The notes under the pieces were generated by a model that was given only the letters and a program-made list of their open reading frames with translations, did no database searches and was not told the origin of the DNA. A program made the translations under genes and the position numbers. DNA of 64,000 nt from CAWAXW01 sp963786155. Its GTDB lineage: Bacteria; Actinomycetota; CADDZG01; WHSQ01. The DNA is taken from the NCBI GenBank assembly GCA_963786155.1, contig CAWAXW010000006.1:1488001-1552000 (forward strand), given 5' to 3'. Below are positions 54,880 to 62,986 of this stretch, piece by piece. How positions within the stretch are numbered: position 1 is the stretch's first letter; each line of letters opens with the position of its first letter.

Positions 54880-55883
54880 TGGAGCGTTTCGGTACGCACC
54901 GCTCTCTGCAACCGGCCGGGGCATTGCCTCAGCAAGCCCATGTGCTCGACGCGCAGGCACCACTTCAAGCCGACGAGATAGCGATCGACGTCGATTACCT
55001 GAATGTCGACTCCGCGTCCTGGGCCCAGTTGAGAGAGGAGACGGGCGGTGAGGCGGCCGCGCTCTCGGCTCGGCTGCTAGCGATCGTGGATGAGCGCGGG
55101 AAGCTGCACAACCCCCTTACGGGCTCGGGAGGGATGCTGGTCGGCACGGTGAGTCAGGTGGGATCGCACCGCATCGAGCCCGCCGTAGGGGACCGGATCG
55201 CGTCGCTCGTGTCCCTGACTCTCACACCACTGAAGATCGACGAGGTAGTCGATCTCGATCCGATGTCTGAGAAGGTCCGGGTGCGCGGGCGCGCGATCCT
55301 GTTCGGCTCTTCGAACTATGCGCTGCTCCCGGCCGACATCGACGAACGCGCGGCGCTCGGGCTACTCGATGTCTGCGGCGCGCCGGCGTGGATGCGGGCC
55401 CTCGCTCGTCCGGGCATGGATGTCGTGGTGATCGGTGCCGGGGGGAAGTCGGGGATGCTTTCCTGCGCCCAAGCGGCCGAGTCGGTCGGGCCCGATGGGC
55501 GTGTGATCGGCCTCTGCTGGCCCGAGCCCACCGTGCTCGCCGCCAAAGAAGCGGGAGCCGAAGTGATCGCGGTCGATTGCACCGATGCGATGGAGGTGTG
55601 CGAAGCCGTCACCGAGGCCCTCGAGGGCGGACTGGCCGACCTTGTGTTCTCGTGTGCCAACGTGCCTGGATGCGAGGGCGGCGCGATCCTGGCGTGTGAC
55701 GACGGGGGCCGCGTAGTGTTCTTCTCGATGGCGACATCATTTTCGAGCGCGGCGCTGATTGCCGAGGGGCTGGGCAAGTCGTGCGAGTTGACGATCGGCA
55801 ACGGCTACGTACCGGGCCACGCCGAATTGGCGCTCGATCTCGTCAGGCGCCATCCGGCGCTCCTAGCCAGGTTCTCGGCATGA
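54879..55883 (+). CDS. kdd: 3,5-diaminohexanoate dehydrogenase
   Basis: 334 residues. NAD loop VVVIGAGGKSGMLSCAQAA; FGSSNYALLPADI and CANVPGCEGGAILAC fit the Kdd family. It oxidises L-erythro-3,5-diaminohexanoate to 5-amino-3-oxohexanoate. Fits between the aminomutases and cleavage steps. Stop overlaps the amidohydrolase start (ATGA). Confidence 0.9.
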   Translation: MERFGTHRSLQPAGALPQQAHVLDAQAPLQADEIAIDVDYLNVDSASWAQLREETGGEAAALSARLLAIVDERGKLHNPLTGSGGMLVGTVSQVGSHRIEPAVGDRIASLVSLTLTPLKIDEVVDLDPMSEKVRVRGRAILFGSSNYALLPADIDERAALGLLDVCGAPAWMRALARPGMDVVVIGAGGKSGMLSCAQAAESVGPDGRVIGLCWPEPTVLAAKEAGAEVIAVDCTDAMEVCEAVTEALEGGLADLVFSCANVPGCEGGAILACDDGGRVVFFSMATSFSSAALIAEGLGKSCELTIGNGYVPGHAELALDLVRRHPALLARFSA

Positions 55884-57382
55884 TCTTGTTCAAGGGTGGG
55901 CCCATCCATACCCTGGCCGGCGGCCACGCTGATTGGGTTCTCGTCGATGGGGGAGCGATCGCGTCGGCCGGCGCCGGCGATCCGCCGCCCGCCGACGAAA
56001 CCATCGACCTCGACGGCGCGACTCTGGTGCCAGCATTCTGTGATGCGCACGTTCATCTGCCGGCGACCGGGCTGTACGCGGCCGGGCTGGACTTCCGTGA
56101 CGTGCGCAGCGCCGACACCATCCTCAGTGCCTTCGCCGAGCGAGCGTCAAGTGGTACCGGCGTGTTGTTCGGCGGGAACTTCGAGGACCCGCTCGATCGT
56201 CCTCTGCTTGCGAGCGATCTCGATCGCGCGGTAGGCGACGCCCCCGCGTTGCTAGCCCGCGCCGACATGCACTCGTGCATCGTCTCCTCGCGCCTCCTAC
56301 TGGCACTCGAGTTGGAAGGCATCGAAGGCGTAGACCGCGACGCGGACGGCCAGCCCACCGGCTACCTTCGGGAGCAGGCCGCCGCGCAAGCTTGGCGATG
56401 GTTCGACGACAATCTCCCCGAGCGCCAGCAGCACGAGGCCATCGACGGCGCGGCTCGACTTGCGTACTCGAGGGGCGTCGCCAGCGTCCACGAGATGTTT
56501 GTGGTCGAGTGGCGAGGGTGGGCTTCCTACGACGTCTTCCGGGCGGCGATCGAACCCCTCGCTCTCAACGTCGTCACCTACCTGGGCACCGACGAGGTCG
56601 AGAAGGTGCTCGGCTTCGGCCACGACCGGATCGGAGGCGACTACTTCCTCGACGGCGCCTTCGGATCCCACACGGCCTGGATGAAGGAGCCTTTCTTCTC
56701 GCCTCCGCCGAGCGGCTCGTCTCCTCACGGGATCTCCTACAGAGACGACGACGATCTGCTGGCGTTCTTCTCGGCCGCCCAAGGAGCGGGCTTGCAGGTG
56801 GGCGTGCATGCGATCGGAGACGCCGCCATTGAGCAGGCGATCGCAACGTGGGAGCGCGTCGCAGCCGATGTGGGACGCGAGGCCGTCATCGCCTTTGGCC
56901 ATCGCATCGAGCACTTCGAATGCGCTTCGGACGATCACATCGCCCGCGCCGCCTCACTGGGGCTCAGGGCGAGCGTCCAACCGGCGTTCGACCGCCTATG
57001 GGGAGGCGACTCGGGCCTTTACGCTGAGCGCATCGGCTGGGATCGGGCCCGCGACATGAACCGATTCACGTCCATGCGTCGAGCCCTGTCGATCGGCGCG
57101 GGCTCGGACTCGACGGTGACGCCCCTAGATCCGTTCGTGCAGATGGCCTCGTTGCGTGCCCATCACGTGCCCGACGAGTGCATGGGCGCTCAGGACGCCC
57201 TCCGAGCCCATACGGTGGACGGGCATGCGCTTGCAGACGACTCGACGCGGGGCACCCTCGCGGTTGGGAAGGTCGCGGACCTCGCTGTTTTGGACCGCGA
57301 CCCCCTGGACGTCGACCCCGACGAACTGCTCAAGACCGAGGTGTTGTCGACTTGGATCGCCGGCGAACAGGTGTGGCCGTGA
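55880..57382 (+). CDS. amidohydrolase 3 (YtcJ-like) inside the lysine operon
   Basis: 500 residues. Metal ligands of the amidohydrolase fold: FCDAHVHLP, VHAIGDAAIEQA, FGHRIEHFE and GAGSDSTVTP. YtcJ-like enzymes have poorly known substrates. Its overlaps with both kdd and kamD show it belongs to this operon, although no known lysine-fermentation step needs it. It sits where kce (the keto-acid cleavage enzyme) often lies, but the two are unrelated in fold. Confidence 0.87.
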   Translation: MILFKGGPIHTLAGGHADWVLVDGGAIASAGAGDPPPADETIDLDGATLVPAFCDAHVHLPATGLYAAGLDFRDVRSADTILSAFAERASSGTGVLFGGNFEDPLDRPLLASDLDRAVGDAPALLARADMHSCIVSSRLLLALELEGIEGVDRDADGQPTGYLREQAAAQAWRWFDDNLPERQQHEAIDGAARLAYSRGVASVHEMFVVEWRGWASYDVFRAAIEPLALNVVTYLGTDEVEKVLGFGHDRIGGDYFLDGAFGSHTAWMKEPFFSPPPSGSSPHGISYRDDDDLLAFFSAAQGAGLQVGVHAIGDAAIEQAIATWERVAADVGREAVIAFGHRIEHFECASDDHIARAASLGLRASVQPAFDRLWGGDSGLYAERIGWDRARDMNRFTSMRRALSIGAGSDSTVTPLDPFVQMASLRAHHVPDECMGAQDALRAHTVDGHALADDSTRGTLAVGKVADLAVLDRDPLDVDPDELLKTEVLSTWIAGEQVWP

Positions 57383-58959
57383 AGCGCGCCGTGGGCAAGC
57401 TGCGCATCGATCAGAACGCTGTCCTCGAATGCCGGGAGCTTGCAGAGGAGATAGCGCGGCCCATCGACGATCTTGCCCGCTCGCACACGACGGTCTCGAT
57501 CGAGCGTGCCGCCCTTCGCCTCGTGGGCGTGGACGGCATCGAGGGCGATGGGGACACAGCGGTTCCTATCCCTAACCGGGTTGTCGACGAGATCAGAGCG
57601 GCGGTCGGGCTCGAGCGCGGAGTCCTCGTCCCGTTCTTCCATGCCGTCGAGACCGGCTGCGGGCACATCCAGAGCACGGCCGACGAGATCGCTCGCAAGG
57701 AGCGCGTACCGGAGTGGCCCGAGGGCATCGACCTCGATATCGCGACGATCCGCGCCCGCAACGAAGCCGAGTCAGCGGTCGACCGCATCGCCGCGACGGC
57801 CCCGTCTCGCGCCGAGCTCATCGACGCCATGGGCGATGCCCCGCGGCCGTGGATGTACCTGATCGTTGCTACCGGCGACATCTACGAGGACATCCCTCAG
57901 GCCCAGGCCGCGGCGCGCAACGGTGCCGACGTCATCGCCGTGATCCGCTCGACCGGCCAGTCACTGCTCGACTACGTCCCCTACGGCGCGACCCGAGATG
58001 GTTTCGCCGGGACGTTCGCCACCCAGGAGAACTTCCGGCTGATGAGGGCGGCCCTCGACGAGGTCGGGGCCGAGCTGGGTCGCTACATCAGATTGACGAA
58101 CTATGCGAGCGGACTCTGCATGCCGGAGATCGCGGCCATGGCCGCGCTGGAGCGCTTGGACATGATGCTCAACGACTGCATGTACGGGATCGTGTTCCGC
58201 GACATCAACATGCAGCGGACGTTCGTCGACCAGCACTTCTCCCGGATGGTGCATGCGCTCGCCGGCATCGTCATCAACACCGGTGAGGACAACTACCTGA
58301 CCACCGCCGACGCGGTCGAGTCCGCGCATACGGTGCTTGCATCCCAATTCCTCAACGAGCGGCTCGCGTTGACGGCCGGCCTGCCGGCGGGTCTCATCGG
58401 GCTGGGCCACGCATTCGAGATCGATCCGGAGGTCCCGGACCAGATCCTGCTCGAGATCGCCCATGCCCAACTGATCCGAGAGTGTTTCCCCGAGGCGCCG
58501 CTCAAGTACATGCCTCCGACCAAGCACATGACCGGCAACGTTTTCCAGGGGTACCTCTACGACGGGATGTTCAACCTCGTGGGTTCGCTCACAGGTCAGG
58601 ACATCATGCTGCTCGGGATGTTGACCGAGGGCATCCACACGCCATTTCTCTCCGATCGCGACCTCGCGCTCGAGAATGCCGGCTACATCTTCGGAGGCTC
58701 GACGGGTCTTGCCGGCGATATCAGGTTCGAAGAGGGCGGCCTCGTCGAGCGCAGGGCCGCGACCGTGCTCGAGGAGTGCCGCCAGATGCTCCGGAAGGTC
58801 GCGGAGACCGGGATGTTCGGTGCGATCGAAGCCGGGATGTTCGCCGACACCGCGCGCAGCCGGACCGGGGGCCGGGGTCTAGACGGGGTGATCGAGCGCG
58901 ACCCGGCCTATTCCAATCCGGTCGCAGAGTTGCTGACTCAACGCGTCGGAGCCGCCTGA
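57379..58959 (+). CDS. kamD: lysine 5,6-aminomutase alpha subunit
   Basis: 526 residues. Conserved PFFHAVETGCGHIQSTADEIAR, YLIVATGDIYEDIPQ, ARNGADVIAVIRSTGQSLLDYVP and NVFQGYLYDGMFNL match KamD. With KamE and adenosylcobalamin plus PLP it moves the terminal amino group of 3,6-diaminohexanoate to carbon 5. GTG 57379 overlaps the amidohydrolase stop. Confidence 0.95.
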   Translation: MKRAVGKLRIDQNAVLECRELAEEIARPIDDLARSHTTVSIERAALRLVGVDGIEGDGDTAVPIPNRVVDEIRAAVGLERGVLVPFFHAVETGCGHIQSTADEIARKERVPEWPEGIDLDIATIRARNEAESAVDRIAATAPSRAELIDAMGDAPRPWMYLIVATGDIYEDIPQAQAAARNGADVIAVIRSTGQSLLDYVPYGATRDGFAGTFATQENFRLMRAALDEVGAELGRYIRLTNYASGLCMPEIAAMAALERLDMMLNDCMYGIVFRDINMQRTFVDQHFSRMVHALAGIVINTGEDNYLTTADAVESAHTVLASQFLNERLALTAGLPAGLIGLGHAFEIDPEVPDQILLEIAHAQLIRECFPEAPLKYMPPTKHMTGNVFQGYLYDGMFNLVGSLTGQDIMLLGMLTEGIHTPFLSDRDLALENAGYIFGGSTGLAGDIRFEEGGLVERRAATVLEECRQMLRKVAETGMFGAIEAGMFADTARSRTGGRGLDGVIERDPAYSNPVAELLTQRVGAA

Positions 58960-59687
58960 TGGAGATCAGGCCTTACGGCGATGCGACGGACGACGGCCGG
59001 GTGCAGCTCTCGTTCACGCTCCCGGTGCCCGCCTCCGAGCGCGCCCGCTTAGCAGCGCTCGAGCTCGCCACCAAGATGGGCTTCAAGAGTCCGACCGTGG
59101 TGCACATGAAGGCGATGGGCCCGTCGTTCACGTTCTTCATCGTCTACGGCGCGACCGAGCACACGGTCGACCCCGACATGCTGGAGGTACGTGAGCGCGA
59201 CTTCCCGCTCTTGACCCATGCCGAAGTCAACCAGGCGATCCGCGAGCGCCTGAAGAGACGCCTTGTCGTCGTGGGCGCCTGCACCGGCACCGATGCGCAC
59301 ACGGTCGGCCTCGACGCGATCCTCTCGATGAAGGGGTTCGCCGGCGACCACGGTCTCGAATACTTCCCCGAGATGCAGGTCGTGAACATGGGAGCTCAGG
59401 TCGACCCAGTCGACATCGTTTCGGTCACGCGCGAGCAGCATGCGGATGCCGTGCTGGTTTCGCAGGTAGTGACGCAACGCGATGCCCATATCGTGCATCT
59501 GAAAGAAGTGCGCGACCAGCTAGAAGCTGCAGGTCTTCGTTCGGGCGTCGTGCTCGTCGGCGGGGGACCGCGCTTCTCACCCGAGCAAGCCGCGGACCTC
59601 GGCTACGACCGCATCTTCGGTCGCGGCACCAAGCCCTCGGAAGTCGCGAGCTACCTGGTCACCGCCGTCACCGAGCGTGCATCGTGA
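58959..59687 (+). CDS. kamE: lysine 5,6-aminomutase beta subunit
   Basis: 242 residues. Cobalamin-binding DAHTVG motif with H114, and K125 eleven residues later, the same spacing as H133/K144 of the Clostridium enzyme, where the lysine holds PLP. The Rossmann tail has VVLVGGGPRFSP. No cobalamin riboswitch fits into the 38-base leader of the operon. Overlaps kamD and kal. Confidence 0.95.
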   Translation: MEIRPYGDATDDGRVQLSFTLPVPASERARLAALELATKMGFKSPTVVHMKAMGPSFTFFIVYGATEHTVDPDMLEVRERDFPLLTHAEVNQAIRERLKRRLVVVGACTGTDAHTVGLDAILSMKGFAGDHGLEYFPEMQVVNMGAQVDPVDIVSVTREQHADAVLVSQVVTQRDAHIVHLKEVRDQLEAAGLRSGVVLVGGGPRFSPEQAADLGYDRIFGRGTKPSEVASYLVTAVTERAS

Positions 59688-60067
59688 GCGTCGGGACCGA
59701 GACCACGCTCCGGCTGCGCCTGTCCCAGGCGGATGCCCACTATGGAGGCGATCTCGTTGCGGGCGGGCGGATCATGGAGCTCTTCGGAGACGCGGCCACC
59801 GAGCTCTGCATCCGCTCCGACGGAGACGAGGGCCTGCTCGCGAGCTACTCCTCGGTCGAGTTCATCGCCCCCGTCTACGCCGGCGACTTCATCGAGATCC
59901 GTGGGGTCATCACACACGTAGGCACCAGGTCGCGCCAGATGACCTTCGAGGCCCGTTGCTACGCCCGAGCCCGGGCCGAAGTCTCTATGTCGGCTGCCGA
60001 GCTCCTCAGCGAGCCGATCCTGCTGGCCCGGGCCACAGGTACCTGCGTCGTCCCCGAGTCAGGCTAG
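59684..60067 (+). CDS. kal: 3-aminobutyryl-CoA ammonia-lyase
   Basis: 127 residues, hotdog fold. RLSQADAHYGGDLVAGGRIMELFGDAATEL matches Kal, which removes ammonia from L-3-aminobutyryl-CoA to form crotonyl-CoA. It implies the organism makes 3-aminobutyryl-CoA, so a kce gene must be elsewhere. GTG 59684 overlaps kamE (GTGA). Confidence 0.9.
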   Translation: MSVGTETTLRLRLSQADAHYGGDLVAGGRIMELFGDAATELCIRSDGDEGLLASYSSVEFIAPVYAGDFIEIRGVITHVGTRSRQMTFEARCYARARAEVSMSAAELLSEPILLARATGTCVVPESG

Positions 60068-60153
60068 GCCCGGGAGGAAGTCCCGTCCGAACCTCGAATC
60101 CTCTAAGCAGGGCAGGCGTCGTCAGGCGCCGGCGGCTAACGGACGGAGGCGTC

Positions 60154-60486
60154 ATGACTAAGGCGATCATCGGAGCGGCACTCGCACTGGCATTACTCGT
60201 ACCTGCGGCAAATGCGGCCAGGATGGAGCCCGAAAGCTGCCTGGCCGTCAATCCAGGTCAGCCGACCTGCAGCATCACCATTACTTCAGAGTCTTCGAGC
60301 GGGGTCGTGACCGGCGGGGTCGGGGCGGGCGACTGGAAGGTCGTCGTAACCCGCGGCAAGAAGAAGATCACCTTCAAGCCTCCAAGCGCCGAGCCCGGCC
60401 CCGTGAGCTTCCCGTTCCTCCCCGGCGACAAGGTCACGGCCACGGTGGCGAGCGCCGGTGGTTGGGTGCTCGTCGGCCACGACTGA
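60154..60486 (+). CDS. small secreted protein, hypothetical
   Basis: 110 residues. Clear Sec signal peptide (AIIGAALALALLVPAANAA) with cleavage after ANA, then a small beta-rich domain with two cysteines (ESCLAVNPGQPTCSITI). No family recognised. GGAGG precedes ATG 60154. Confidence 0.65.
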   Translation: MTKAIIGAALALALLVPAANAARMEPESCLAVNPGQPTCSITITSESSSGVVTGGVGAGDWKVVVTRGKKKITFKPPSAEPGPVSFPFLPGDKVTATVASAGGWVLVGHD

Positions 60487-60546
60487 GCCAACCCAACCAC
60501 GACGCCGGTAGGGTAGCGGCCTGCTGAACGCGGAAGGGGTGATGGG

Positions 60547-61263
60547 GTGAAAAGAGTCGATGGCATCCGAGCAGTCACATATGACTGCTGGGGGACGCTT
60601 CTGAAGGACCGTGATTGGGAGGGCGCCATGGCCAAGAGGGTGGGCGCCCTTCGTCGTTTCGTGGATCTGGATGAGGCCGCGGCGAACGAGCTCGTGTTGG
60701 AGGCTTGGGGCCACCATGACGAAGCCTGGAAGCAGGTCGAGACGTTCGGCCCCGGGCGGATGGCCGCGTACTGCCTCGAGTCTCAGGGGATCGACGACGA
60801 CGATGCCATCAACGAGCTAACCAGAGAGTTCGAAGAGGCCAGCCTCGAGATCGGCGTCGATGCCGTCGACGGTGCGGCCGAGACCCTTCAGGCCCTGCGC
60901 GACAAGGACATCGGCCTCGCCCTCATCTGCGACACCGGCCTGACCCCGGGCCGTGTCGTCCGGACTCTGCTCGAAGAAGTGGGTCTGATCGGCTACCTCG
61001 AGTGCCTGTGCTTCTCCGACGAGGTCGGCGTACCCAAGCCGGGCTCCGAGATCTTCGCCAAGGCGCTGGCCGAGCTCGGCGTTAGGCCGCCCGAGGCCAT
61101 CCACGTTGGGGACCTTCGCCGCACCGATATCGCCGGGGCGCGAGATGTGGGGATGCATACCGCTCGCTTCCGGGGTGTCCACGACGATCTCAGCGATTTC
61201 GCCGACGGCGAGGTCGTGCTCGAAAGCCACGACCAACTACTGGACGTACTCAGCCTCAGGTAA
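60547..61263 (+). CDS. HAD-superfamily hydrolase (DxWGT variant)
   Basis: 238 residues. Motif I is YDCWGTLL, with Trp instead of the second Asp of DxDGT; motif II ICDTG, lysine in VPKPGSEIF, and motif IV HVGDLRRTDIAGAR. The D-x-[YW]-G-T form occurs in L-2-haloacid dehalogenases and some phosphatases, so the second acid/base aspartate is missing. Start GTG 60547 has AAGGGG upstream. Substrate unknown. Confidence 0.85.
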   Translation: MKRVDGIRAVTYDCWGTLLKDRDWEGAMAKRVGALRRFVDLDEAAANELVLEAWGHHDEAWKQVETFGPGRMAAYCLESQGIDDDDAINELTREFEEASLEIGVDAVDGAAETLQALRDKDIGLALICDTGLTPGRVVRTLLEEVGLIGYLECLCFSDEVGVPKPGSEIFAKALAELGVRPPEAIHVGDLRRTDIAGARDVGMHTARFRGVHDDLSDFADGEVVLESHDQLLDVLSLR

Positions 61264-62776
61264 CGAAGCGCGCTACCAACTCGGCCTTGATCACCTTGCC
61301 GGTTGCGTTCCGCGGCAGCGACTCGACGAACGCGAAGTATCTCGGCACTTTGAAGCGGCCCACCCGCAGCTCCAGCCACCCTTCGAGCTCCAGCGCCGAA
61401 GAGGCCCAGTCTTCTTTCAAGACGATCACGCCGAGCCCCACCTCTCCCCAACGATGGTCGGGGACGCCGATCACAGCCGCTTCCGCGACCGCCGGATGTT
61501 CGGCCAGCAGCTTCTCGATCTCGGCCGGGTAGACGTTCTCCCCACCGGAGATGAACATGTCCTTGATGCGATCGACGATGTAGATGTAGCCCTCATCGTC
61601 GACCTGTCCGATGTCACCGGTGCGCAGCCAGCCGCCGTGCAAGGCGATCTGTGTCTCTTCACGTTTGCGCCAATACCCTTTCATCACCGACGGGCCGCGA
61701 ACGACGATCTCGCCTGTCTCATTCGGCCCGACTGCCCGATCGTCGGGATCGAACACCCGAACGTCGGCGAAGAAGTAAGGCCTTCCCGCGGCTCCGGCCT
61801 TGCGAACGGCGTCCTCGGGAGGGAGCAAGAGGCAGTTGGGGGCGGCTTCGGTCAACCCGTAGCCTTGCGTGAAAGCCAGGCCCCTGTCGTGATACCGCCG
61901 TATGAGCTCGAGTGGCAAGGGAGCACCCCCGCAAACGCAGATACGCAACGAAGAGAGGTCGGCCTCGAGCCAGCGTGGGTGGTCGGCCAGCGCCTGATAG
62001 ATGGCGGGGACGCCCATCATCGACGTGATCCCGTCGCCTTCCACTAGTTCGAGCACTCGGCCCGCGTCGAAGCCGCTCTCGAGCGCGACACAACCGGCCT
62101 TCCACCACACGGCGAACGTGTTCACGTTCCACCCGCCGACGTGGAACATCGGCAAGACCACGAGGCTTCTCTCGTCGCGCTGAAGATCGAGCGCTAACCC
62201 GATGTTCAGGTTGGTCCAGAAGAAGTTCCCGTGGGTCAACATCGCGCCCTTAGGGCGTCCCGTCGTCCCGGACGTATAGAAGATGGCAAGAACATCATCC
62301 GGCACGACTCGTTCGATGCTCTCGACCGGAATAGACAGCGTTAGCGCGTCCTCGTACGAAGGGTCCTCACCGGCTCCAACGGCGAGCGCCGTCGTGATCT
62401 CGGTAGCAGGACCGAACGCCTTCACCGTTTCGAGCAGCTCGGCATCGAAAACGAGCACGCGCGCTCCAGAGTCATTCGTGATGTATTCGAGCTCGGGAGG
62501 AGCGAGGCGCGTCGACAGCGGAACGAGGATCGCTCCGAGTCGCGCGCAAGCAAGCAGGAGGTCGACGTACTCGACCCCGTTGTTCAGCAGTGCGGCAACG
62601 CGGTCTCCCGGCCCGACTCCGCGGGTCAAGAGGGCCCCAGCACAACGAGCCGCTCGTTCGTCGAGGTCGCCGAAGGAGTAGTCGGCTACTGGGGTTCTGA
62701 GGGCGATCCGATCTGGGACCAGCTGGGCCTGCCTCGCGATGAGGAATGCGAAGTTCTCGAACGGCCATCTGCTCAT
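61256..62776 (-). CDS. AMP-dependent acyl-CoA ligase (FadD-like)
   Basis: 506 residues. P-loop YTSGTTGRPKGAML, GYGLTEAAP, GWLRTGDIG, DRIKDMFISGGENVYPAEIE and catalytic lysine in NATGKVIKAE. It joins CoA to a fatty or aromatic acid. ATG 62776 is chosen; an in-frame GTG at 62863 with AAGGGA upstream would add 29 residues. Ends overlap the HAD gene by eight bases. Confidence 0.92.
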   Translation of the reverse strand: MSRWPFENFAFLIARQAQLVPDRIALRTPVADYSFGDLDERAARCAGALLTRGVGPGDRVAALLNNGVEYVDLLLACARLGAILVPLSTRLAPPELEYITNDSGARVLVFDAELLETVKAFGPATEITTALAVGAGEDPSYEDALTLSIPVESIERVVPDDVLAIFYTSGTTGRPKGAMLTHGNFFWTNLNIGLALDLQRDERSLVVLPMFHVGGWNVNTFAVWWKAGCVALESGFDAGRVLELVEGDGITSMMGVPAIYQALADHPRWLEADLSSLRICVCGGAPLPLELIRRYHDRGLAFTQGYGLTEAAPNCLLLPPEDAVRKAGAAGRPYFFADVRVFDPDDRAVGPNETGEIVVRGPSVMKGYWRKREETQIALHGGWLRTGDIGQVDDEGYIYIVDRIKDMFISGGENVYPAEIEKLLAEHPAVAEAAVIGVPDHRWGEVGLGVIVLKEDWASSALELEGWLELRVGRFKVPRYFAFVESLPRNATGKVIKAELVARFVT

Positions 62777-62889
62777 ATAGCTGATCCTGCCCCCGACGGC
62801 GTGTGCACATGCGGTTGTTCGACGATCACTCGCCACTGCCTCTGTCGGCCATTCCACCGGCACACTTGCGTCCCTTTTGACGCCTACCG

Positions 62890-62922
62890 CCAGGTTTGAT
62901 ATATGAACGTTAGTTTACCTGG
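62890..62922. promoter_or_regulatory. AT-rich candidate operator/promoter between divergent genes
   Basis: In high-GC surroundings, arms CCAGGT (62890-62895) and ACCTGG (62917-62922) frame an AT-rich core containing AACGTT. TetR-type regulators of fatty-acid genes bind similar sites. It may serve the acyl-CoA ligase and LivK-like genes on either side. Confidence 0.35.
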
Positions 62923-62986
62923 AATGTCTGGGCGGGGTGTCCGTCGAAGGCAGACCGCAAGAATTGAAAGGGCTAGGGGGCGCGGG

